Origin: Actinomadura sp. NBRC 104412
GTDB taxonomy: Bacteria > Actinomycetota > Actinomycetes > Streptosporangiales > Streptosporangiaceae
Length of the DNA stretch: 64,000 bases
Direction of reading: 5' to 3'
Assembly: GCF_030269515.1 (NCBI RefSeq)
Contig: NZ_BSTM01000011.1
Coordinates: forward strand, 84,625 to 148,624
Shown here: positions 53,583-61,286 of the stretch, in pieces
How the letters are laid out: each line of letters begins with the position of its first letter
Numbering within the stretch: position 1 is the stretch's first letter
Translations under genes and position numbers: made by a program
Notes under the pieces: model-generated
What the model was told of the DNA's origin: nothing
Seen by the model: the letters and a program-made list of their open reading frames with translations, nothing else
Databases searched by the model: none

Positions 53583-54164
53583 ATGAGGGAAACCCGAGCG
53601 ACGGCTCACGGGTTGCGCACGGCCATCGAGCGCAGCGGTTACTACCCGGCATTGGTCGCGGACGCGGTCGAGTCGGCCATAGGCGATGAGCGAGTGATCG
53701 CCTATGTGGTGCATCACGAGGCGACGTTCGACCCCGCGATGGAAGTGCGGCGGCATGTGACGGTCCTGGTGCTGTCGGCGTCCCGGCTGCTGGTCTGCCA
53801 TACCGACGAGCACCCGCCGGGCGACGGCATGGCGCAGCCCCACGCGTCCACCACGACGGAGGCGGTCAGGCTGGACCGCGTCCAGTCGGTCGCCGTCACC
53901 CGGGTCGTCCCCGACCCCGCGTCCTACGTGCCGGGTGTGCCGCCGACCGAGGTCGTGCTGACCATCGGCTGGGGCGCCATCGCGCACATCGACCTGGAAC
54001 CGGCCACCTGCGGCGACGAGAACTGCGAGGCCGACCACGGCTACACCGGCAGTGTCACCTCCGACGACCTGTCCCTGCGGGTCAGCGAGGCCGCCGACGG
54101 CCGGGACGCCGTCGCCCAGGTGCTGGCGTTCGCCGAGGCCCTGTCCGCCGAGACCGCCCGCTGA
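53583..54164 (+). CDS. DUF5998 family protein
   Basis: Encodes 193 residues. It is recognisable as DUF5998, an actinobacterial family with GYYPALVADAVESAIGDE near the start, VVHHEATFDPAMEVRRHVTVLVL, a long beta-rich middle and the cysteine-containing DLEPATCGDENCEADHGYTG near the end. Function is unknown; the two cysteines and histidine could bind a metal. The ATG was chosen over the longer Gly-rich frame. The adjacent phosphodiesterase-like gene 64 bp downstream keeps this pairing in many actinomycetes. Confidence 0.87.
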   Translation: MRETRATAHGLRTAIERSGYYPALVADAVESAIGDERVIAYVVHHEATFDPAMEVRRHVTVLVLSASRLLVCHTDEHPPGDGMAQPHASTTTEAVRLDRVQSVAVTRVVPDPASYVPGVPPTEVVLTIGWGAIAHIDLEPATCGDENCEADHGYTGSVTSDDLSLRVSEAADGRDAVAQVLAFAEALSAETAR

Positions 54165-54228
54165 TCGCCCGCAGGCGGCCCTCCCAGAGGAAACCGGATG
54201 ACCCCCGCATGATCGAGCCGAGGTCCCT

Positions 54229-55344
54229 GTGAGCGTCCCGCCGGTTCCGGCGTACGGAACGGGCGCGCTCGCCGATCTGCCGTCGTCGGTGCTGGCGTCG
54301 CTCGGCGTCCCCGGGCGGCCGAACGTCCTGGGCCTGCCCGCGATGCCCCGCGTCTGCGTTCTGATCATCGACGGGCTCGGCTGGGAGCTGTTCCAGGCGC
54401 ACCGGCACGAGGCGCCGTTCCTGGCCTCGCTCCCCGGCACCCGGCTGACCTCGGGGTTCCCGGCGACCACGGTCACCAGCCTGGGGTCGCTGGCCACCGG
54501 GCTGCCTCCGGGCGGGCACGGCCTGCTCGGGGTACAGGTGGCGATCCCCGGCACCGGGCGGCTGCTGAACTGCCTGCGCTGGCAGGACGAGACCGTCGAC
54601 CCGGCCACGTTCCAGCCGGCGCCGACCGTGTACGAGGAGGCGGCGGCGGACGGCGTGAACGTGTCGTACGTGGCGCTGGGCCTCTACCGGGGGACGGGCC
54701 TGACCCAGGCCACGACCCGCGGGGCGTCCTATATGGCGGCCGACGGGCTCGGACCGCTGGTGGGCCGGGCCGAACGGGCCCTGCGGAAGGAGGGCCGCGG
54801 CTTCGTCACCGTCTACCACGCCGATCTCGACACGACCGGCCACCGGTTCGGGGTCGGATCGCCGGACTGGCGGCATCAGCTCCGTTTCGTCGACCTCCTC
54901 GCCGAGCAGCTCGCGGAGGTCCTGCCCCCGGGCACGGCCCTGTACGTCACCGCCGACCACGGCATGATCGATCCCGTGGAGCGGGTCGACTTCGACACCA
55001 CCGCCGAGCTCAGCGAGGGGGTCGCGCTGCTCGGGGGAGACGCGCGGGCCCGGTACGTCTACAGCGAGCCCGGCGCCCACGAGGACGTCCTGGCGGCCTG
55101 GAAGGGGCTGCTGGGCGACAAGGCGTGGGTGTTCTCGCGGGACGAGGCGGTGGCGGCGGGCTTGTTCGGGCCGATGCAGCCCGACCTGCTCGAACGGGTC
55201 GGGGACGTGATCGCGGTGCCGCACGCCGACCTCGCCATCGTGGCGTCGGAGCGGGAGCCGTACCTGAACAGGATGGTCGGCATGCACGGCTCCCTCGTCC
55301 CGGCGGAGATGATGGTGCCCCTCCTGACCTACGCGCGCCACTGA
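54229..55344 (+). CDS. Nucleotide pyrophosphatase-like alkaline phosphatase family protein
   Basis: Encodes 371 residues. The alkaline-phosphatase superfamily metal and nucleophile motifs are present: VLIIDGLGWELF (Asp), FPATTVTSLGSLATG (Thr nucleophile), YHADLDTTGHRFG, VTADHGMID and the late GMHGSL (His). This layout matches nucleotide pyrophosphatases/phosphodiesterases. No signal peptide is visible, so it probably acts in the cytosol, which is unlike secreted relatives. The start is GTG. It follows DUF5998 on the same strand. Confidence 0.9.
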   Translation: MSVPPVPAYGTGALADLPSSVLASLGVPGRPNVLGLPAMPRVCVLIIDGLGWELFQAHRHEAPFLASLPGTRLTSGFPATTVTSLGSLATGLPPGGHGLLGVQVAIPGTGRLLNCLRWQDETVDPATFQPAPTVYEEAAADGVNVSYVALGLYRGTGLTQATTRGASYMAADGLGPLVGRAERALRKEGRGFVTVYHADLDTTGHRFGVGSPDWRHQLRFVDLLAEQLAEVLPPGTALYVTADHGMIDPVERVDFDTTAELSEGVALLGGDARARYVYSEPGAHEDVLAAWKGLLGDKAWVFSRDEAVAAGLFGPMQPDLLERVGDVIAVPHADLAIVASEREPYLNRMVGMHGSLVPAEMMVPLLTYARH

Positions 55345-55508
55345 CCGTCGCGCCCGCTCGTGTCCGCCCTGGATGCCTGTCCCGCGCTGTCCCGCGCCGT
55401 CCGGCGCGTCCTGCCCCGGCCGGGATCGGACGGGCCCGTACGCTCGGAGAGGTGACGAACGCGACTTCGCCCCTCCCGAAACCGGGCAATGGCGGTCAAA
55501 CTGGCGAT

Positions 55509-56339
55509 GTGCATCCACTCATCGACGTCGCCGCGCTGGCCCGCCTGCTCCGTCAGGATCCTCCGCCCGTCCTCCTGGACGTCCGATGGCATGTGAACGG
55601 GCCGCCGGGCATCGAGTCCTACCGGCGCGGGCACCTGCCGGGCGCGGTGTTCGTCGACCTGGACCGTGACGTGGCGGGCCCGCCCGGCCCGGCGGGGCGG
55701 CACCCGCTGCCCGAGCCCGCCGACTTCGAGGCGGCGATGCGACGCGCCGGGGTGTCCGGCGACCGTCTCGTGGTGGTGTACGACGACGCCGACTCCACGT
55801 CCGCCGCCCGTCTCTGGTGGACGCTGCGCTATTTCGGCCACGAACGCGTCCGCGTGCTGGACGGCGGGTTCCGTGCCTGGAACGAGGCGGGGCTGACCGT
55901 GACCGGCGAGGAGCCCTCGGTCAAACCCGGCGACTTCGTGGCCCGTCCGAACCGGCTCCCGGTGCTGGACGCCGAGGGGGCCGCGGCCGTCGCCAAGGCC
56001 GGGGCTCTCCTCGACGCCCGCGCCGCCGAACGCTTCCGCGGTGAGAACGAGCCCGTGGACCCGGTCGCCGGGCACATCCCCGGAGCCAAGAACGCGCCGA
56101 CGCTGGGCAACGTGGGGGTGGACGGCCGCTTTTTGCCGCCCGGCCTCCTCCGCGAACGGTTCGCCAAGCTCGGCGCCACCGATGCCACCGACGTCGGCGC
56201 CTACTGCGGGTCCGGGGTGACGGCCGCCCATGAGATCCTCGCCCTCAACCTCGCGGGCATCCCCGCCGCCCTGTACGTGGGTTCCTGGTCCAACTGGATC
56301 GCCGACCCCACCAACCCGGTCGCGACCGGCGACGCCTAG
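55509..56339 (+). CDS. Sulfurtransferase with two rhodanese domains
   Basis: Encodes about 276 residues. The first rhodanese domain (PPVLLDVRWHVNGPPG, VYDDADSTSAARLWW) lacks the catalytic cysteine; the second has it in GAYCGSGVTAAHEIL. This matches thiosulfate and 3-mercaptopyruvate sulfurtransferases, which move sulfane sulfur in the cytosol. Start is uncertain: GTG here gives the family's usual opening, while a GTG at 55452 with GGAG upstream would add 19 residues of disordered sequence. It converges with the TPR-CHAT gene, 9 bp apart. Confidence 0.9.
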   Translation: MHPLIDVAALARLLRQDPPPVLLDVRWHVNGPPGIESYRRGHLPGAVFVDLDRDVAGPPGPAGRHPLPEPADFEAAMRRAGVSGDRLVVVYDDADSTSAARLWWTLRYFGHERVRVLDGGFRAWNEAGLTVTGEEPSVKPGDFVARPNRLPVLDAEGAAAVAKAGALLDARAAERFRGENEPVDPVAGHIPGAKNAPTLGNVGVDGRFLPPGLLRERFAKLGATDATDVGAYCGSGVTAAHEILALNLAGIPAALYVGSWSNWIADPTNPVATGDA

Positions 56340-56348
56340 CGCGCACCC

Positions 56349-58895
56349 TCAACCGGCGCCGAAACAGTTGAAGCCGGTGACGCCCGGGGTGCGGGGCGTG
56401 GCGGCCAGGGCGCGGGCGGGCGGCAGGCCGGCGGCCAGGCCGGTGTGGAAGGCGGTCATGAAGCCGGGGGCCTCGTCGTCGCGGACGGGCCCCACGCTGG
56501 CGATCACCGTGGCGGTGCCGAGCGCGAGCAGGACACCGGCCATCCCGATCACCGCGTCCCCGTCCGCCGCGCGCCCGGCGTCGCAGGCGGACAGGACGAG
56601 CAGGCGCGGTGGCGCGTCCAGCGTCTCCAGGTCGCACAGCATCAAGGGGCCGTCCGCCAGCCGCAGCCGCGAGAAGAGGGCGTTGCCGTCGCGGAACTCG
56701 CCGTGCGAGGCCAGGTGGACGAGGTCGGCCCCGTCCAGGGCGTCACGCACGGCCTCCGCCTTCGCGGCGGCGCCCGTGAGCGTGCGCGCCTGGGGGAAGA
56801 GGCGGGACAGCGCCTTCACCTCTTGCTCCGCGTGCTCCAACCCGGGGCCGGCTATGAGAACGACCCGTTCCCTCCGCGAGGCATCGACGGCGCGCGCCCG
56901 CAGCCAAGTGGCAGCGGACGGGACAAGCGTGTACGGACGGCCCTTGAGTGAGGGAAGCGCCGCCCAGGGAAGGCCGTGCAGGCACCCGATGGGAGCGAGC
57001 ACCAGATCCCGCTCGGCGATGCCGTGCAGCACGGGCGCCAGCAAGACCTCGTCAAGGCGCCGGCACGCATGCTGGAGGCCCTTGAGTGCGTGGGCGTCGC
57101 CTGCACGTTCAAGGAGCCGCTTCAACGCGAAGCGCGCCAGCCTCACGTCGTCCACCACATCCGCGTACGACCCCAGGCGAAACCGGTGGAAACGCTCCCC
57201 GCATGCCGTCACGGCATGAAGCTCGTCCCCGATGCGCAGGTACTCCAGCAGCGCCCGCCCGCTGCCGAGGGCCGACACGAGCCGGTCGGTGCCGAACCCG
57301 GTTGGGTGCTGACGGCCGTCGCCTTGGCGGCGGCGCGTCCGGGCTTGGATGGACGCCTCAACCCGCCTCAATCTCTCGCGTACGCAGGCTTCGGACGTCC
57401 CGTCCTGGGCCAGGACGGATGCGCGTTGGGAACTGAGGGCGCGCAGCTCCGACAGCGCCGCCGCCCGTGCGGGATCGCGTGGCGGACGCAGCGAGGCGGG
57501 CCGGGCGAGGGCGCGACGGCGTTCCTCCATCGACAGCAACTCAACAGGCGAACGCGCCATCTGCAAGCCCAGGTGTGCCAGTTCATCGCCCAGCCCGGCG
57601 GCGCGGGCCCGAAGCTCCAGCGCGCCGAACACCTCCGCGTACTCCTCGACCGCACGCAGCCCCTCCCCGATGGCGTCGCGTGCGCCGCCGTGGTCGCGCC
57701 GCGCCCAGCGTTCCAGCGCGGTCGCATGCCACGCCGCGGCGCGGAGGGACGCGGGGCCGCGGTCGCGCATCCGGCTCACCGGCTCCAGCAGGTGCCCCGC
57801 GGGCCGGTGGAGGGCGAGGGCGACGCGGGCGGCGATGATGCGCGCCTCGGCGGACGCCTCCGCCCAGCCGCGCTCGTGCAGGCGTTCCGCGGTGGCCACC
57901 ACCGAACGCAGGAACACCGCGGAACGGTCCCCCGCGGCCCAGCGGGCGCGGATGAGCAGATGGTCGGCCAGCAGCGTCCAGCCCGTGCGTTCCTGGTCCG
58001 CGAACGCGGCCCGTGCGCGTTCGGCCGTCTCCGCCGCCCGCTCGGCGTCCTCATCGGCGAGCTCGGCGTGCGCGAGCAGCAACAGCCCATCAGCGATGTC
58101 GCACTGGTAGCCGTTCGCCGTCACCTCGCGCAGCGTCGCCTCAAGGAGCGGACGGGCCTCGCCGGGCAAACCCGCCTGGATCAGGGTCTCGCCCACGTCG
58201 AACCGGCACTGCGCCACCCTTTCCCGGGTCAGCGCAGGCTCGGCCGCCGCGAAGAGCCGCAGCGCCCGTGGGATGTCCCCGCGCCGGGACGCCACGAACG
58301 CGAGGTTGCCCCGAGCCATCGCGGCCATATGCCCCAGCCCCGCCGCCTCGCCGACCGCCACCGCCTCCGACAGGGTCGCCTCGGCGGTGCCCAGATCGCC
58401 GCGCAGTGCACGGGCCAGGCCGAGGTTCGTCAGCAGCCCCGTCAGCGTTACGGGGTCGTGGTCTTGGCGGAGCCGCGGAAGGGCTTGCGAAGCCACGGCA
58501 TCCGCTTCGGGGAGTCGCCCGGCGCGGGCCAGCGCGCAAGCGACGTTGGCCGCGAGGCGGTTCGCGTCGCGTCCCCGCAGGATTCCTTCTGCCCGTGCCG
58601 CCTCGGCCAGTGCGCCCTGGCAGTCGCCGCGTGCGGACAGCAGCCCGACGAGGTTCATCCGCACGAGAGCGGCCTCGTAGCCCTTGGAGCATGCCAGGGC
58701 CTCCTGGAGCCGTTCGATGCCCTCCTCCAGGAGACCCAGCTCCTTGGCGGCCAACCCCGCCGCGCGCAGCGCGACGACCCTTGCCGCACAGGAGGATGGC
58801 GAACGCTTAAGGAAGGCGTTGGCGCGCTCGTACGCGAGCACGGGATCGGACGCCGCCAGCCCGACGAGCCCCTCCGCCTCGCCCTCAGCGGTCAC
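56349..58895 (-). CDS. TPR-CHAT caspase-like protease domain protein
   Basis: Encodes 848 residues. About 560 N-terminal residues are tetratricopeptide-like helices (LLTNLGLARALRGDLGTAEATL, ARGNLAFVASRRGDIPRALRLF). The C-terminal CHAT domain has the caspase-type dyad His731 (LVHLASHGEF) and Cys771 (LVLSACDAGRA). CHAT proteins are caspase/separase relatives that cleave specific partners, often after activation. It is the last gene of a four-gene minus-strand cassette with a subtilase, ECF sigma factor and small protein. Its GTG start overlaps the small gene's stop (GTGA). No Cas genes accompany it. Confidence 0.9.
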   Translation of the reverse strand: MTAEGEAEGLVGLAASDPVLAYERANAFLKRSPSSCAARVVALRAAGLAAKELGLLEEGIERLQEALACSKGYEAALVRMNLVGLLSARGDCQGALAEAARAEGILRGRDANRLAANVACALARAGRLPEADAVASQALPRLRQDHDPVTLTGLLTNLGLARALRGDLGTAEATLSEAVAVGEAAGLGHMAAMARGNLAFVASRRGDIPRALRLFAAAEPALTRERVAQCRFDVGETLIQAGLPGEARPLLEATLREVTANGYQCDIADGLLLLAHAELADEDAERAAETAERARAAFADQERTGWTLLADHLLIRARWAAGDRSAVFLRSVVATAERLHERGWAEASAEARIIAARVALALHRPAGHLLEPVSRMRDRGPASLRAAAWHATALERWARRDHGGARDAIGEGLRAVEEYAEVFGALELRARAAGLGDELAHLGLQMARSPVELLSMEERRRALARPASLRPPRDPARAAALSELRALSSQRASVLAQDGTSEACVRERLRRVEASIQARTRRRQGDGRQHPTGFGTDRLVSALGSGRALLEYLRIGDELHAVTACGERFHRFRLGSYADVVDDVRLARFALKRLLERAGDAHALKGLQHACRRLDEVLLAPVLHGIAERDLVLAPIGCLHGLPWAALPSLKGRPYTLVPSAATWLRARAVDASRRERVVLIAGPGLEHAEQEVKALSRLFPQARTLTGAAAKAEAVRDALDGADLVHLASHGEFRDGNALFSRLRLADGPLMLCDLETLDAPPRLLVLSACDAGRAADGDAVIGMAGVLLALGTATVIASVGPVRDDEAPGFMTAFHTGLAAGLPPARALAATPRTPGVTGFNCFGAG

Positions 58896-59338
58896 AGGCG
58901 GATCCAGCTGGTCACGATGGACGAGCCGTCCGGCAGCAGGAACGCCAGGCTGACCAATCCCTCGGGCAGGGCGGGGAGCGCGAAGTGACCGGCCTGATCC
59001 GCGCGGGCCCGAGGCTGCTCCGGCACCAGCGCGAGATGCCGTACCCGCACCTCGGCCGGCATCGGCGGGGCCAGCCGGCCCGCGATCCCGCGTCCATGAC
59101 CGGTGCCGTCGACCTCCAGCTCGATCACCGTCCGGGACGCGGCGAAGGTGAGCGTCCGCGTCCCCTCCCCGCCCCGGAGGGCGGCCGGCGGGCCGGCGTC
59201 CGCCGGGGCGGGCTCGGCCACTTCGGCTCCGGGGACGCGCCAGGTCAGCGCCGAACGCGCGGTGGCCAGCACCTCCGAGGGCACCGGGTCGAGGGCCTGG
59301 AACGCCGCCCGCACCCGGGCCATCAGGTCGTCGTTCAC
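58892..59338 (-). CDS. Small beta-rich protein between ECF sigma factor and TPR-CHAT
   Basis: Encodes 148 residues; not a family I can name. Residues 1-30 form an amphipathic helix (VNDDLMARVRAAFQALDPVPSEVLATAR). The rest is beta-rich with VIELEVDGTG, VRVRHLALVP and a closing SLAFLLPDGSSIVTSW, like a small sandwich domain. It has no zinc-binding anti-sigma motif and no membrane helix. Its GTG start overlaps the sigma stop by 4 bp and its stop overlaps the CHAT start by 4 bp, so all three are coupled. A regulator of the sigma factor or a CHAT substrate are both possible (inference). Confidence 0.82.
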   Translation of the reverse strand: MNDDLMARVRAAFQALDPVPSEVLATARSALTWRVPGAEVAEPAPADAGPPAALRGGEGTRTLTFAASRTVIELEVDGTGHGRGIAGRLAPPMPAEVRVRHLALVPEQPRARADQAGHFALPALPEGLVSLAFLLPDGSSIVTSWIRL

Positions 59339-59940
59339 GGGTCCAGCCTCCGCAGCAGGCCGTTCAGGCAACGCGCCCGGGTCGGGCCGATGCTGCCCAC
59401 CGGCATCCCCAGCGCCGTGGCCAGCTCGGCGTAACTGGGTGCCGTCGCGCACAACCTCAGCAGTACCTGGCAGCGGCGAGGCAGGGCGGCCAGCGCCTCC
59501 GCCACCTCCCCGACCCGTTCCCGCGCCAGGGCGACGTCCTCCGGCGCCACGCCACCGGGCGCCGACACCACCGCGTCGTCCAGCGCCGCCCCACGCGCCG
59601 CCGCGCGCCGGGACGCGTGCAGGCTCTCCCGCCGCGCGGTCACCGCCAGCCAGGTGCCGACCGAGCCGGGCCGCTCGATCCGGTCGATCCGCTCCACCAG
59701 CCGCAGCCACGTCGTCTGCACCACGTCTCCGGCGTCGGCCTGGCTCAGCCCGTACGCCCGCGCGATCGACCACAGCAACCCGCTGTAGCGGTCGACCAGC
59801 CACGCCCAGGCCGCCCCGTCACCATCACCGGCCCGCATCACCGCCTCGGCCACCTCGCCGCTCTCCGCGTCGTCCCGCCCTGTGCCGGGCGGGTCGTCGC
59901 AGAGGCGGACGTGGCCGGGGCCGTCGTCGTCTGAAGACAT
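59335..59940 (-). CDS. ECF-type RNA polymerase sigma factor
   Basis: Encodes 201 residues. Region 2 (WAWLVDRYSGLLWSIARAYGLS, then DVVQTTWLRLVERIDRIERP) and region 4 (ALPRRCQVLLRLCATAPSYAELATALGMPVGSIGPTRARCL) match ECF sigma factors. It should direct RNA polymerase to a specific regulon. It has no cognate membrane anti-sigma gene in the window; the coupled small protein is the only candidate regulator. It overlaps that gene by 4 bp and starts 29 bp after the subtilase gene, on the same strand. Confidence 0.88.
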   Translation of the reverse strand: MSSDDDGPGHVRLCDDPPGTGRDDAESGEVAEAVMRAGDGDGAAWAWLVDRYSGLLWSIARAYGLSQADAGDVVQTTWLRLVERIDRIERPGSVGTWLAVTARRESLHASRRAAARGAALDDAVVSAPGGVAPEDVALARERVGEVAEALAALPRRCQVLLRLCATAPSYAELATALGMPVGSIGPTRARCLNGLLRRLDP

Positions 59941-59969
59941 GTCACCACTGGGTACGGGGGAGGGCGCGG

Positions 59970-61145
59970 TCAGGACGTGATGAGGACGCCGAGGTCCGGC
60001 AGCGTGCGGTGGGCGGCCGGGTCGAGGAGACGCCCGGCCGCCTCGACCGCGCCGACGCCCTCGGACGCGGCCAGGCCCGCGATCCGTCCCGCCACGGCGG
60101 GGGCTGCGAACGAGGTGCCGCTCCAGATGGCGAACCCGTCGAACCGGTCCGGGTCGTCCGGGCCGGGGCGGGGTCCGTCGAACCGCACGAAGCTGCTGGC
60201 GATGTCGACGCCGGGCGCGCAGGCGTCCACCCACCAGCCGTAGTTGGAGAACCAGGCGCGGTCGCCACCGGGACCCAGCGCGCCGACCGAGATCACCTGC
60301 TTGAGCGCCGCCGGCCAGAACGGCCGGTCGGTGGCCGCGTTGCCCGCGCACGCCACGACGGCGGTGCCGCGGCCCAGGGACGCCAACGCGCGGGCCATCA
60401 GCGGCGAGGGCCGGTCGTCGAAGGTGTGGCAGCCGAGCGAGAGGTTGACCACGTCGGCGCCGCCGTCCGCGGCCAGCCGCGCCAGCGCCCCGATGACCTC
60501 CAGCTCGTCCCCGACACCGTCCCCGCCGATCACGCGGTACGCCCGCAGCCGGGCCGACGGCGCGTACCGCAGCACGACCCCCGCGATGAACGTGCCGTGC
60601 CCGGCCTGGGAGTCCAGTTCGTAGTCGAGGTCGGCGTCCAGGACCTCCGCGGCCTCGGCACCGTGCTCGGCATACCAGGGGGTGTCCTCGTACCACGGAT
60701 GCGGTGCGAGCCCGGTGTCGAGAACGGCGACGGTGACCGGGCGGCGCACGGGTGCCCCGGCACGCGGCGCGGGAACGGGCGCGGCCGGACGCGGCAGGTC
60801 GGCGGGGCCGCTCCACCACATGGGCTGCCCACACACCAGGTGGTTGGGGGAGACGTTCAGCCGCCGGTGCCGGCCGCCGCTCCCGCCGTCCCCGCCGAGC
60901 AGGGACGCCATCTCGCAGACGTCCACCTTGGCGCGGGACCGCAACCGCAGGCAGGTCACCCCGTGCTCGTCGTGCGCCGAGTCGTACCAGCGGCGCACCA
61001 GATCCCGCGCCGCCGGCGCGTCGGGACCGGCGACCAGCAACTGGTCGCGCCTGACCAGCGCCCGCCGTCCGGGCGCCGCCTCCACGACGACGGCGTCGCG
61101 ATGGCGGGCCAGCAGCCGCTCCAGCCGGGCCTCCTGATCGAACAT
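59970..61145 (-). CDS. Cytosolic subtilisin-like (S8) serine protease
   Basis: Encodes 391 residues. The catalytic triad is visible as Asp143 (VTVAVLDTG), His183 (GHGTFIAG) and Ser345 (WSGTSFAAP), with the oxyanion Asn in ACAGNAA. The ~135-residue N-terminal part is not a signal or propeptide; no export signal is present, so the enzyme is likely cytosolic. It is the first gene of the protease-sigma-CHAT cassette. ATG with a strong AAGGAGGAAGG site. The context suggests it cleaves a cassette member or processes itself when triggered (inference). Confidence 0.92.
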   Translation of the reverse strand: MFDQEARLERLLARHRDAVVVEAAPGRRALVRRDQLLVAGPDAPAARDLVRRWYDSAHDEHGVTCLRLRSRAKVDVCEMASLLGGDGGSGGRHRRLNVSPNHLVCGQPMWWSGPADLPRPAAPVPAPRAGAPVRRPVTVAVLDTGLAPHPWYEDTPWYAEHGAEAAEVLDADLDYELDSQAGHGTFIAGVVLRYAPSARLRAYRVIGGDGVGDELEVIGALARLAADGGADVVNLSLGCHTFDDRPSPLMARALASLGRGTAVVACAGNAATDRPFWPAALKQVISVGALGPGGDRAWFSNYGWWVDACAPGVDIASSFVRFDGPRPGPDDPDRFDGFAIWSGTSFAAPAVAGRIAGLAASEGVGAVEAAGRLLDPAAHRTLPDLGVLITS

Positions 61146-61216
61146 CCGACCTTCCTCCTTGGGGAATCGTGGGACTCGTGGGAACTTGCGGGCAGGGGCG
61201 ATCGCATAGAGTAGCG

Positions 61217-61231
61217 ATCACATGGAGTGAT
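61217..61231. promoter_or_regulatory. Candidate operator between protease cassette and lnt
   Basis: An AT-rich interval in the divergent region holds the dyad ATCAC-N5-GTGAT, about 70 bp upstream of both the protease ATG and the lnt start. It may be an operator for one or both units. No ECF-type -35 element could be placed with confidence. Confidence 0.3.
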
Positions 61232-61286
61232 GATTACATGACCCATAGTGCCGGTTGATGTCCCCCAGCGGCGGTCTTTCAGGGAA

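Noticed and set aside
56349..61145. A type III-E CRISPR (Craspase) locus
   Set aside because: Only the protease-sigma logic is similar; there are no Cas7-11, Csx30 or Csx31 sequences or repeats in the window.
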